Below are positions 25,444 through 36,830 of a stretch of 64,000 nt of DNA, one piece after another. This DNA is from Sipunculus nudus (lineage: Eukaryota; Annelida; Sipuncula; Golfingiida; Sipunculidae), in assembly GCA_026874595.1 (NCBI GenBank), contig CM049307.1, forward strand, positions 32,537,862 through 32,601,861. The letters are read 5' to 3'. The notes beneath the pieces are model-generated. The model searched no databases, was not told the origin of the DNA, and was given only the letters and a program-made list of their open reading frames with translations. A program made the translations under genes and the position numbers. The stretch's first letter is position 1. Each line of letters begins with the position of its first letter.

Positions 25444-27462
25444 AACAAAAGACCAAGGGGTCTAACGTTCACTCTGTGAATTACTGTGCATGATGGCAGG
25501 TGATTAAAAAAAAGGTGAATGTGAAAATACCGTTCATTCCTTTCCAAGAAGACACTGTCCTATTTCACAAGGAAGGTGGTGCCACCTGTCTGGTTTATGA
25601 GAAACCTTTCTAAGATGGATGCACATGCCAAATTTCAGACCAATACATTGAACAAGTCCTGAGATATGAGCAATTTCACCCAAAGAAAATGTACGGAGGG
25701 ATGCCACAGGAAAATGATTGCAGATGGCATCACCAGTCTTGAGTGTTAGTTTGAGGAGTCCAAGATCTATGGACATGCGCAATTTCAGGCCAATACAGCA
25801 AATCACTCCTCAGTAAAAAGGCATTAAGTTAATCTATGAAAACAGGAAGGTAGGTGGCGCCAACTGTCTGGTTTACGAGAAAACTTTCTAAAATGGATAG
25901 ACATGCCAAATATCAGACCAATACCTTCAACCACTTCTTAGATGTGAGCAATTTTCACCCACAGCAAATGAACCGATGGGCGCCATGGGAAAACAACTGC
26001 AGATGGCGCCATGAGTCTTGAGTACAAGATCAATGGATATGCACAGCTCAATACATTGAACCACACCTGAGATTTGGACTGTTATCTAAAAGACACCCAG
26101 GTTTGTACTCCACAGAGAGGTCACCCATCATTATTAATACAAGTTTCAGAAAGATCAGTCTAAGAGTCTCAGAGAAGACTCTGTTTTGGTGGATTATAAC
26201 AAATAAACACTTAATGACATATTTTATATAAGAGCAGAAAAGACCAATACAGCCTGCTGAAAGTAGCTAAATACAGGTAGCGCCACCTGCAGGTCAAAAT
26301 CATTAAGCAGTCACATGATCAATATTCCTGTGAAATTTGAAACTGAAGGCTGCAGCAGTTCCTAAGATATTTGGTAACAGACAATACATCCTGTATGGAA
26401 ACACACCAATTAAGTTGTCAAATTTTGCAATTGACACAATTTGAAGTTCCATAGATATGCCAACTTGAAAATGACTGAATTTATACTCAAATTATTCCCC
26501 TTCCTCCTAGGAACTTTTGACTATGATATGAAAGCCAAAGTATTTATACTTTATGACATATCTTGGAAAAAGCAGAAAAGACCATTACAGCCTGCTGAAA
26601 GTAGCTAAACACAGGTAACACCACTTGCAGGTCAAAATTATTAAGCAGTCACATGATCAATATTCCTGTGAAATTTGAAACTGAAGGCTGCAGCAGTTCC
26701 TCAGATATTTGGTAACAGACAATACATCATGTATAGAAACACATCAAGTTGTCATATTTTGCGACCATCAAAATTTGAAGTTCTGTAGAGACGCCATCTT
26801 GAAAATGACTTGTTTGAATTTATACTCAAATTATTCCCCTTCCTCTAAGAAACTGCTGACTATGATATGAAGGCCAAAATATTTATACTTTATGACTTTA
26901 TCTCGGAAAAAGCAGAAAAGACCATTACAGCCTGTAGAAAGTAAGTCAACACAGGTGGCGCCACCTGCAGGTAGAAATCATTTAGCAGTCACATGATCAA
27001 TATTCCTGTGAAATCTGAAACTGAAGGCTGCAGCGGGTCCTCAGATATTTGGTAACAGACAATACATCATCTAAAGGAACACATCAAGTTGTCAAATTTT
27101 GCAATCAACACAATTTGAAGTTCCTTAGAGATGCCATCTTGAAAATGACTTGATTAAATTTATACTAAAATTATTCCTTTTCCTCTAAGGAACTGTTGAC
27201 TATGATATGAAGGCCAAAATATTATTACTTTATGACTTATCTTGGAAGAAGTGGAAAAAGACCATTTTGTCCCGCAGAAAGTAGGTCAACATAGGTGGCG
27301 CCACCAAAGCTTATTTTTGCATGTCCATCCCATGATCAGTAATTCTGCAAAGTTTCATGAAGGTAGCTGCTGTGGCTGTTGAGATATCTGGTAACAGACG
27401 GTGGACAGTTGACAGTGGACGGCAGACGCTGCGCCATGGCACAAGTTCACAGAGTGAACTAA
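25444..27462 (+). mobile_element. Helitron-like element, family D copy 1
   Basis: It starts AACAAAAGACCAAGGGGTCT, then GTTCACTCTGTGAA. It ends with hairpin AGTTCAC-AGA-GTGAACT and CTAA at 27459-27462. The 5' segment and the 3' hairpin are reverse complements over 14 bp. 25560-26090 has the same core as 15940-16680 (family B copy 2). 26233-27300 is a tandem array of period about 339 bp (AGCAGAAAAGACCA at 26233, 26571, 26911 and about 27250). GGTGGCGCCACC is at 26956 and 27294. It is non-coding. Confidence 0.82.
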
Positions 27463-27603
27463 AAATGAACTTAGTTCAAATCTATTTTTGGGTATACAAT
27501 TGAATCTAAATTAAATACAGTTATCTCCCTGAAAAAAGTCTCTAGCTTCAACAATTCTAATGTTAAGTGAGCAAATATCTTTCCTGTTTTTTATGGAAGG
27601 CAT

Positions 27604-27712
27604 AAAGTTGGGGCAAAAATGGGCTTTGTGTCTTGTTAGGTGCTTTTGATAACTATTTTGTTGAATTAGCGCTATATAAATTAAATATATTATTATTTAT
27701 TATTACATAACT
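27604..27712 (+). mobile_element. 3' tail of a SINE or LINE
   Basis: The block ends GAATTAGCGCTATATAAATT followed by an ATTATTATTATT-like run, a 3' end shared by many invertebrate retroposons. It interrupts the family B core. Family not assigned. Confidence 0.45.
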
Positions 27713-28003
27713 TCAAGAATTTACATAATATTGACCTAAATTCAGGTATGTCCATAGGAAATATATAGAGGAATGTCATATTGAATATGATCAATATCAG
27801 GTCAGTGGTTTTGATATTATGCAGTCTTTGAGTGTAACAATGTTTTTTTTATGGGATATTGATGTTTCCCTAATATCTCAAAGAAATGGAATTGTAGTGA
27901 CCCAATATTTGGCATGGTAGAAGATATTGGGGACATCTAACTCTATGTCAAATTTTGGATTCATAGGTCTAAAGCTGGCCATACACTAGGCGACATGTCG
28001 CGT

Positions 28004-28039
28004 GACATGTCCCAGAACACGAATGTTCTGCGACATGTC
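28004..28039. repeat. Strong hairpin, 15 paired bases with one mismatch
   Basis: GACATGTC-C-CAGAACA pairs with TGTTCTG-C-GACATGTC around a CGAA loop; the only mismatch is C opposite C. A further GCGACATGTCGC palindrome lies just upstream at 27990. It lies inside the sequence that interrupts the family B fragment and may be the end of another transposon. Confidence 0.8.
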
Positions 28040-28690
28040 GCTCAACATGAACATCCATACACAAATCAACAAGTTCTGCAACATGTCCTGCAAAACTATA
28101 ATAAAAAATACATGCATCAAACATAACTTCAAGGATTTTCCATTATTTTATATGTTAATATTATATTTATCAATATATGTGTCTGTGACAAAAACTTTAT
28201 TCAGCCTAGGACATATTCTGTCTTGTTCCTCTTTATAAATATAGATATATAAGAAAAATAGGCATAGGTATTTTGGGATAGCTACACAAAGTACTTCTTC
28301 TGAGTTTACTGTTGAACTCACAAAACAGATTGCACCCTCATCTGACACAGTGAAACCACGGGAGGTCACATTATCATTACAATCAGCTGAGCTAAAAATT
28401 GATCAAATTTTCCATGGATTAAGCCAGGTTTCAAACCATGTAACAAACCAGAAAGTTTCTCATATATAATACACAAGAGGTACAGTCATATAATGAAAAA
28501 AAAGTGTTAAACATGGGAACATTAAAAGACATATATGGACAGCTAAATGTAACTATACTTTATAATATGTAGGAAAGTCAAACAAACCTGAGATGTCGTA
28601 CCCCTGGAGTGTGGTATGATCTAACAGTAGTTTAAATACACATCATAAACGAGTTGAAAAACAGGATGTCTGTAAATTAGCAGGAGAGAA

Positions 28691-28995
28691 TGTGTTAACT
28701 AATGGTACAGTGGAAGAGTCAATCTGCACTGACAACTGATAAACAATGACTTAAAAACAAACAATACTTTTTCTATTATAGCCTGCTTGGAAAGATAATG
28801 GTCATTTTTCTTTTTCAATTTAATAGGACTTTATTTCTGAATGTGTTAACTAATGGTATTGTGGAAGAGTCAACCTGCACTGACACCTGCTAAACAGTGA
28901 CTTAAAAACAAACCATATGTTTTCTGTAATATCCTGCTTGGAAAGATAATGGTAATTTTTCTGCTTCTATTTAACAGGACTTTATTTCTACTATA
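28691..28995. repeat. Tandem duplication, two copies of 151 bp
   Basis: TGTGTTAACTAATGGTA opens copies at 28691 and 28842. Both continue through 'GGAAAGATAATGGT' to 'GGACTTTATTTCT'. No function is visible. Confidence 0.9.
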
Positions 28996-29055
28996 TTTCA
29001 CCTTGCCAAACACTGTAACCAGGAAGAAAGCATAGGTGAATGTTGTCACCAATAT

Positions 29056-30522
29056 AACAAGGGCACCACAAAGCACAGCATCCCCTCGCATGGGAGCATA
29101 ATGATATGGGGTGTATTACGCAAGTGTTAAAATGAGGTGGGGAGGTGTGTGAGCTTGAGCTTTGATGACAAACTCAATAAGTTGTACGTGTATCAGTGTG
29201 TGAGGCATATGTGCAAGATGAAAGGTTTTGGTCAAATGGTTTGGCTTGAAATTGATCCACAAGCATTTTCAAGAAGTGGGTGCTGTGGCTGTGACCTTTG
29301 CCCCAGTGACGTCAAAATCAATAAGTTTTTTCATCCATGGGTGGGTAAGCCATAAGTGCAAGATGAAAGGTCTAGGTCAAACGGTTTTGCTTAAAATTGG
29401 GTCCACAAACTTTTTCAAGAAGTGGGTGCTGTGGCCGTGACCTTTGACCCCGTGACCCCAAAACTGAGAGGTTTCTTCATCCATGGGTGGGTGAGCCATA
29501 TGTCCAAGATGAAAAGTTTAGGTCAAATGGTTTTGCTTAAAATGGGTCCACAAGCTTTTGTAAGAAGTGGGTGCTGTGGCCGTGACCTTTGACCCCTTGA
29601 CCTCAAAAACAACAGGTTTCTTCATCTATGGGTGGGTGAGCCATATGTGAGAGATGAAAGGTTTACGTCAAACGGTTTGGCTTGAAATCGATCCACAAGC
29701 TTTTTCAAGAAGTGGGTGCTGTGGCTGTGACCTTTGACCCAATGAACTCAAAATCAATAGGTTTCTTCATCAATAGGTGGGTAAGCCATATGTGCAAGAT
29801 GAAAGGTTTAGGTCAAACGGTTTGGCTTGAAATTGATCCACAAGCTTTTTCAAGAAGTGGGTGCTTTGGCCGTGACCTTGTGACCTCAAAATCGACAGGT
29901 TTCCTCATCCCTGGGTGGGTTAGCCATATGTGCGAGATGATAGGTTTTGGGCAAACAGTTTGGCTTATAATATTTCCACAAGCTTTTTCAAGAAGTGGGT
30001 GCTGTGGCCGTGACCTTTAACCCTGTGACCTCAAAATCAGTAGGTTTCTTCATGTAAGGGTGGGTGAGCTATATGTGGGAGATGAAAGGTTTAGGTCAAA
30101 CAGTTTGGCTTGAAATCAATCCACAAGCTTTTTCAAGAAGTGGGTGCTGTGGCCATAACCTTTGACCCCGTGACCTAAAAATCGATAGGTTTCTTCATCC
30201 ATGGGTGTGTAAGCCATGTGTGCGAGATGAAAGGTTTAGGTCAAACAGTTTGGCTTGAAATTGGTCCACAAGCTTTTTCAAGAAGTGGGTGCTGTGGCTA
30301 GACCTTTGACCCTGTGACCTCAAAACAGATAGGTTTCTTCATCCATGGGTGTGTAAACCATATGTGCGAGATGAAAGGTTTTGGGCAAACGTTTTGGCTT
30401 GAAATTGATCCACAAAGCAATTTCGGATGGACAGACGGACAGACAGAAGGACGGACAGACGGACGGACCCACGAACGGAGGCGTTACTATATCCCTTTCG
30501 CAACTTCGATGCGAGGGGATAA
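29056..30522 (+). mobile_element. Helitron-like element, family F, with 145-bp tandem core
   Basis: It starts AACAAGGGCACC with ATCCCCTCGCAT (29079-29090), and ends with hairpin TATCCC..TCGCA / TGCGA.GGGGATA (30489-30516). The 3' arm TGCGAGGGGAT is the exact reverse complement of the 5' segment. The core has about 8.5 copies of a 145-bp unit: AGAAGTGGGTGCT recurs at 29276, 29422, 29567, 29712, 29857, 29995, 30140 and 30285. A GACAGACGGACGG tract (30428-30470) precedes the end. Partial ORFs reflect the repeat. Confidence 0.85.
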
Positions 30523-30654
30523 TAACAACAATAAATTGGTGTTATACACATGATATGCCCTTGTCCCAGCTTTTTTCTATATATTGTTGATATATTGAAA
30601 ACACTGAGACTAAAGACTACTAGTTAGTTCAAGTGAACACTGAAAGGAGCCTAT

Positions 30655-31020
30655 TGGCTTTCACAATTTCTTCTGAGCCAAAGTTGAGAAAAAGCAAAAC
30701 TCCTTGTTTGCCAGCATGCAGAACACTTCATTCTCCCTTCTATATATAGCTGTCTCATCCATCATGGTTTTATGATGTAACAGACTGGGTGATATTCCTA
30801 TCTCATGTTTGATGCCTCTTATCCCGAGAGTACTCAAGCCTCTAATGCTAGCTCCTCTCGTTAGTTTTACTTCAAACAGCTGCTCCACGCATGCAACGAT
30901 TGATGCCTGTGACCCCATCGGTTTGTTCCCTTGGAGCCTCTGTGTCTGTAATTCCTTCATTACAGACACAAGAGCCTCTCCTTGTGGTCCGTTTTTATTC
31001 CTATACAGCTCCTAGTATCA
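30655..31020 (-). pseudogene. Unidentified coding-like ORF fragment
   Basis: About 115 codons stay open on the minus strand (from ELYRNKNGPQGEALVSVMKE to FFSTLAQKKL, stop at about 30661). Composition is balanced, and codon use looks protein-like compared with the AT-rich surroundings. A TACTAG before the first codons at 31015 could be an acceptor, but no donor or homologue is recognised. It could be an exon of an intronic gene, a retroposed fragment, or chance. I do not assign a function. Confidence 0.3.
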
Positions 31021-31334
31021 GCCACACATCATATGTAGATATAGTAATATAATATTGTACATGTAGAATTAGTAATAAAACAGAAAGATGTAAAAAAGAA
31101 CAAGTGTTTCTTGTAATATGCCCCTGATTTGTCACGGCATATTAAACTTTATTCATCCCTAATTCTTCCACTATGTTTTACCAAGCTAATTTCATATTTT
31201 TAACAATAATTCATACTTATATAAAGATATTTTTAAATTTCCATTTATCACAATTTTTAAAACTTTTTATTTTTAATTTTATTTATTATAACTTATTTTT
31301 TTAATCTGACCACCCACATCATCTTATTACACAA
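31021..31334. other. AT-rich spacer
   Basis: No feature recognised. Confidence 0.5.
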
Positions 31335-31580
31335 ATATAGGGCCTGGACAGTCGAGGGGTAAAATGCTTGGCTTTTTTCGCTGACGACCCGGGTTCATGA
31401 AGTCCCCGGTGTGGCTATTTGAGTTGGGCTGTAGTTGCCGGTCTAAGGCCGATGGTTTTCTCTGGGTTTTCCGGTTTCCTCCACCCATACAGACTTCCCA
31501 ATGCCATAATCTGAGCAATGGAGAATGCCTGGATTGGTTTTAATAACTATTTGTATGATTCATGTTAAATAAATAAGTTT
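31335..31580 (+). mobile_element. Possible tRNA-derived SINE
   Basis: GGCCTGGACAGTCGAGGGG and ACCCGGGTTCATGAAGTCC resemble degenerate A and B boxes of a tRNA-related head. The body carries GGTTTTCTCTGGG and CCGGTTTCCTCCACCC, a motif type common in conserved SINE central domains of many animals. An AT-rich tail with AATAAATAAG follows. Family not assigned; the tRNA head is weak. Confidence 0.5.
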
Positions 31581-32880
31581 ATATCTATATAAATAAAACT
31601 GTATTTTCTATGAAATATTTATAAATTAATTATAACCTGCAAGGTTTTTGTCATATCTCATCAAATAAGCAGCAGGATTTTCTTTTTAAATTTGTGCCAC
31701 AAGACTGTGTAGATTTATATATTCCCTCTAATTTTGATTCCTATATTAAACTTTGACTCTATTTCCTGCCAAACCTGACCTTTTCCTCACATTTTTGTGA
31801 CTTTTTTCTATGATGTTGCTTCTTCCAATGAAATAAATTTTTCCATTTACTCATTTTTTAAAATGCTGCAGCACCATCTGTTTGTAGCTGTAAATATAAA
31901 CATGTGGTTGTGTCATGGCATCTTTCTTGGAGCAAGGTCTCAAGGTCGGTTAACAGAGACCTTGATCCAGCGAGCCAAAAAGCATGCTATTTCAATAATT
32001 ATTGACAAGACAGTTGGACCAATCAGGTGGCTTGTGAAATGCCAGGAAACTATATTTAGATCATCTGTCTGGTGATGGCAGACATTATGAAAATTCTGAC
32101 CAACAATATGAATTAAGGTCTGTAATACTGGTGAGTTTCCGGTGCTTGTGTTCTCATTGATAAGGGATGTGAAGAGTTCTGATTTCTGTGTACTGTCCAC
32201 TATTGTAAGTTGGATTTGATTGACTGTTTTGATTTTGGCCTCAGCACATACATCCCCAAAATCCATGATAAACTAGGCCACGAGGCCTACTAAAGCAAGG
32301 TTTCTGCTCAAATGAACTAGATATCTGGATCTTAAAAAGATGTGGCATCTTACTACCTTGCCTCGCTAGTGCTCATATCCAAGTCTCTGTATATGAACAC
32401 AGACATGATGTCCCCACCATGCAGACTGTCCTACAGCCTTCTCTGTAGGCATTCAATTAATACCAGCCTTATAACAGTAACCTGTATCTGTGTACAGATT
32501 GTATGACCAGCCAGTGATGGAGAAATCAGCCCTGACCAGCCAGACTGCAGACAGGTGTTGATAAGTATTCCCTACCAGTCTTAAAGTCAGCCATGCTCAA
32601 AATCTCCAGAAACTAATTACACTTATTGCACTGCCAGCCTTGGGAGCACCAGACATCAATAACACTTAAGGGAAATCCAGAAATCCTCCAAAGAAAAAAA
32701 TTTAACCTGTTAAATATAGCACTGAAGCAGGCTGAAACAGGTAAAAACTTGTACTCAAGCAGTCGATCTAATCAAATTCTAGTTACTTACTGCTCTTAAC
32801 CTCCAAGATGCAGCTGTCTTACATTTAAAAGAAAACTTACAACACATTATTTAAGCATTTGATATGTTCTGAAGCAAAAA
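31581..32880. other. Intronic, nothing firm
   Basis: An open frame on the minus strand at 32266-31940 (starts MDFGDVCAEAKIKTVNQ) is protein-like for about 47 codons, but no homology or reliable splice context was seen. Confidence 0.4.
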
Positions 32881-33519
32881 CATGAAAGAAGAAATTTGTC
32901 AAATTTGAAGTCCAGAAAATATGCTCTTTAAACAATAACTGTGACTCAGTTTATACTCAATACATTTCCCTTCCTCCAAGGAATTGCTTAATATCATACA
33001 AAATATGAAGTAATAATATATTATGATTATCTTGAAAAAAAAAGAGGAAAAAAACATTTTTAGCTCATGGAAAGTAGGTCACCACTGTAGAGGCCACCAG
33101 CAGCTCAAAATCATATAGGAGTCACATGATCAAATATTCTGTGAAATTTTGCATCTATAGCTGCAGCAATTCCTAAGATTATTTGGTAACGTACGCACTC
33201 ATGCATGCACACATCATGTCTGCAAACACATTAAATTATTAAATTTTGTGACTGACCAAATATGAATTTCAATAGCCAATAATTCCTTAAAATCAAACTT
33301 ATTTAAATCTTGTATGTAGTATAATTTAATGAAAATGGACTAAGGAATTATTTCATGCGATACGAAAGTGTTAATAAATTACACATTCATTACATCCAGC
33401 TTATTTAATAAAATTTGGGGATTGTAACTACACCAACTGAGATATTTCTTCATAGACAGTGGACATCAGATGATGGAATGCAGATGCTGCATTATCGCAA
33501 TCGTTCACAGAGTGAATAA
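32881..33519 (+). mobile_element. Family D fragment (3' part)
   Basis: It matches the core unit of the element at 26.2-27.4 kb ('AAAGTAGGTCACCAC', 'GTCACATGATCAA', 'TTTGGTAAC') and ends GTTCACAGAGTGAATAAG, the family D 3' terminus. The 5' terminus is missing. It stops 55 bp from the kinase exon donor. Confidence 0.7.
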
Positions 33520-33573
33520 GGAATCACTTAATAAACCATGAGGCCAGTAGAAAATATAAGATAGTCTTATTAC

Positions 33574-33687
33574 CTTTAACTGCAGCAGTCCTGGTACAAT
33601 TGTATAGGATGGCCAACTCTCCAAACGCTCTGCCTGGGGCCATGGTCCCAAGGACAGCCCCATTCTGCGACACCTCCAGGTCACCCT
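33574..33687 (-). CDS. PRKG1: Exon of cGMP-dependent protein kinase (cyclic-nucleotide-binding domain A)
   Basis: An internal exon of 114 bp read on the minus strand. A pyrimidine-rich tract and CAG precede it (acceptor G at 33688), and the donor GT is at 33573-33572. It holds 2 bases, 37 codons and 1 base. The peptide begins [10 protein letters not shown] when completed by the previous exon and ends [13 protein letters not shown]. It contains [14 protein letters not shown], the phosphate-binding cassette of the first cGMP-binding domain of cGMP-dependent protein kinases, with the conserved Glu and Arg that contact cyclic nucleotide. These kinases are cytosolic Ser/Thr kinases activated by cGMP from NO or natriuretic-type guanylyl cyclases. 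The matching piece in mammals is also a single exon. The preceding exon, expected to end near VYVLEE, was not found between here and the right edge. Type I rather than type II is favoured by the next exon, but paralogue choice is not certain. Confidence 0.93.
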
Positions 33688-33828
33688 CTGAAAAACATTA
33701 CAAATAAAATGAAACTGCTGCATGTTTTACATAGAGCACTAAAACAGTTGGTATCTGAAACACCATTTTAAATGTAAAACAATATTGTGAACAAATGCTG
33801 AAGCATAAATAGATGATCCTGTTAAGAA

Positions 33829-36800
33829 AACAAGGGACCCATGGGTCACAGCACTCAGTTATTACTTATGATCATAAAATATGATTTGGAATAAGAGGTA
33901 GACAAACGTTGGTTTTGTGTGGAAAAATAAGCTGATTTATGAGGACGATGGCATTTAACTAAAGTTATGTACAGATTTTTATAAAAATCCTTGGAGAGGG
34001 AAGAGGGCTGATGTCATTTATATTATTTACATTTGGAAAAGGAGTGTTATTGTCAGACAGGTTGTGACTTGGCCTAACAACCTTATCTACATTGCAGCAG
34101 AAGTATTTGAAAAGAAATGTCTTCTATAAGTCATGTTCATTAACATGCTTTTTCAAAGGAGTTAACTGTTATTCAATAATTACAGGTTACCTATACCCAA
34201 GAGTAGCACTAGCACAAATGATATGAGAGTTTAACTATTTAATAAAATTGATTGCAATTATTTGGCCAAATATAATTTTAACTAAAAAATACTAAAAGTA
34301 TCATCAGAAAAGAATTTTTAAAATAATATAATTGAAATTATGATTATTAAAATAATATTATTAATGTATATTCATTAATGCATTCATGAATACATTTTGA
34401 AAGTAATTGCATTTGCATTCAAATACTTTCTTTTTACCTGTATTAGTGTTTGTATTCATTAATTTTCATGATGGAAATATTGCATAAATATATTCATATT
34501 TTAGTACATTTATAAAATATTCACTCAATGTCTCATATTTAGACAGTTTCAGTCAAATGAAACTGTTCAGAATCCAGGATATAGAAATTTCACAAATTTA
34601 AATAACAATTTTAAGTACCTGGTTTTATGGCTTTAATAAAAAAAAAAACTATTATATTCACCTTTCAATACTGTCACAGCACTGTCAACACACTAAACAA
34701 TAGTAAGACACTTATGACAACTAGAATATGGGTAGTCAACAAGCGACGGTGTATCTGCTGAAATCAGAGTAGGACAGGTGAAGTGAGGCATGGATTGAGT
34801 GGCTCAGGGAAACAGACAGAATGTTTTGCATATAAGCATGGATGACGCAAAACCAGAGTGGGACAGGTGAAGTGAGGCATGGACTGAGTGGCGAGGGGAA
34901 ACAGAGAGAGGTGTGTTGCATATAAGCATGGATGTCTGCAGCAGAAATGTGTATGAAGGTGGCGCCAGCAAATTTTTTTTCCTGATTGGTCAAAAGAGTC
35001 CAAAGTTATTTGGATTAATGTGTCAAAACACACGCATAGATGGACGCACTGGAGAGAGGAAAGGTCAGAGGTCAACGCAAAATATTTTGGCACCAGTTCA
35101 CATGTGACCTGATAATCGTGTAAAGTTTAGGAAAAATCTGTCCAGTAGTCTCAGAGTTCTATTGCGGAAACAAACACGGCGGCGGCGGAACCCGGTCAAA
35201 TACATAGTATCTGCAAAACTTCGTTTTGGAGGATACAATTATTAACATTAAAGACATCATGATGAGAACTTGTCTAAGATCTGATTTTTTTATCACATTT
35301 GAATATATTTTTTTAAACAATATAAAAAAAAGAAATCTCAGTTATGAAACTATTACATGTGTAAAAAAAATAACCCAAGGATCAAAACACCCAATATTTT
35401 ATACAGGGAGCAAACTAGAGTTGGGCATATTAAATTTTATTAACTGAAATAAAGGAATCAGTACTATAAATTTTGATTATTTACCTAGTATCATGTAACA
35501 GCTGATACAGCCATGAGTGTAAATGTCATAAGTCAAACATATTGACATCTTTAATAAGTAATATATTTAAATTTTTTACATATTTCTTTTTTTTATTTTA
35601 TAATAAATATAAACCAACAAATTTAACACCAGAAGACCATTAAAGACCTGGACATTTAGATTAATTTAATATAATTAACTTCATCCTTGTCTATCATTCA
35701 TTTGCTTCATATAATCTCAAATAGTAAACAATTTTATTTAATTATCTATTTTTCATTTTTATGACTGAAATGAAAAATACCCAATGGTGACTGCATTGTG
35801 TCATCATGTCATAGAATACATTTTCGGCCATCCATGGAAGATCAATAAAACTTCAGTAATTGCAAGATAATTCCCTGTTACTCATTAACTAAAAAATTCC
35901 TTTTTGATAAATTTTTCTTAAAGTTGTTATTATAAACCAATAATTTTTTAAATCATTGTTTATTGTTTTGTTTTAGGCCAAAAAAACTACTATGGGAGGG
36001 GGTGTGACAGTTAGATCCAGCTTAGACCTCCAAAGAGCTGGCTGGCTGCAGAGTTTGCCTTGCTTCAAGCCTGCATAATTGGCATGAAAGTGAAAGGTCA
36101 ACAAGAGGACATATAGAGGGGTTTCAGTAAAGCCTAGTGAGACATGGTCTCAAAATTTTTTTAATGAAAAGCCACAGTTTTTGGTCAATTCCTTTCAAAT
36201 TTCAGAATTTGGAAGCTGAAATCCTTATGTGTGCATGATTTGAAAATTAAATCAACAGTGCTTACAGTGAAAATATGTTGGGCAAAATTGAAGGTACTGA
36301 TTTTATATGTATGTGAATAACTTACAAAGTTTTTAATATTCAGATCTATTTTTCATTATACAATTGAATCTTTATTAAATGTTATATCCCTTAAAAAAAG
36401 TCTCTATAGCTCCAGCAATTCTTGTATTAAGTGAGTAAATATATTTCCTGATTTTTTATAAGGTGTATATGTTCGGGCTCATAACTTCAACAAATTACTC
36501 AATTCTGATCTATTTTTTTAGTTTGTACATAGGAAATGTATGGAAGAATATGCATACTGAATATGATCAAAATAGGTCAGTGGTTTTGATATTAGGCAGT
36601 CTTGATTTGTAACAATGGGTTTTAAATGGAAAATGGAGGTTTTTCCTAAAGATCTCAAAGGAGGGAAGTCCTAGTGACCCAGTTTTTGGTATTGTAGGAG
36701 ATTTGGGAGACATCTAATTGTATGCAAAATTTTGGATTTGTAGGTTCAATGGTTTCAAAACATGCCCTGTTACTGGATGGCTGAACAGCGGGACAGCCAG

Positions 36801-36830
36801 ATGGATTGACCACGGACAAAGGACCATGAC
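33829..36830 (+). mobile_element. Long family B element, copy 3, split by a family A element
   Basis: It starts AACAAGGGACCCATGGGTC and CACTCAGTT. The body is homologous along its length to the element at 50352-52985. It keeps GGACAAAGGACCATGACTA at the end but has lost the terminal hairpin. It is interrupted at 34719-35237 by family A. No ORF of note. Confidence 0.7.
34719..35237 (+). mobile_element. Helitron-like element, family A copy 2 (short)
   Basis: It starts AACTAGAATATGGG and ends with hairpin arm GTTTTGGAGGATACAA after a GGCGGCGGCGG run at 35179. The internal 'GGTGAAGTGAGGCATGGA' segment is duplicated (34776 and 34865). It has only one GGTGGCGCC box, so the core is almost lost. Confidence 0.82.

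Larger units (their letters stand above)
27470..28395 (+). mobile_element. Family B fragment with secondary insertions
   Basis: 27470-27600 and 27715-27975 match the core of the longer B elements at 36.3-36.75 and 51.7-52.9 kb (for example 'GGACATCTAA' and 'TTTTGGATTCAT' text). It ends with CAGCTGAGCTAA at 28384-28395. The match is interrupted at about 27604-27712 and 27972-28260 by unrelated sequence. Confidence 0.6.
6049..33573 (-). other. 27.5-kb intron of the PKG gene
   Basis: This lies between the two phase-compatible kinase exons, with GT at 33573-33572 and AG at 6050-6049. It is largely made of transposable elements, listed separately. No further PKG coding sequence was recognised inside it. 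The sequences left of 5943 and right of 33687 are presumably also introns of the same gene. Confidence 0.85.

Noticed and set aside
29137-30590. ORFs with GLGQTVWLEIDPQAFSRSG repeats
   Set aside because: They track the 145-bp array of family F. The period is not a multiple of three, and stops occur between units.
31940-32266. Minus-strand ORF starting MDFGDVCAEAKIK as an alternative PKG first exon
   Set aside because: No leucine zipper or similarity to PKG N-termini, and it lies downstream of the exon at 33574, so it would skip half of cNBD-A.
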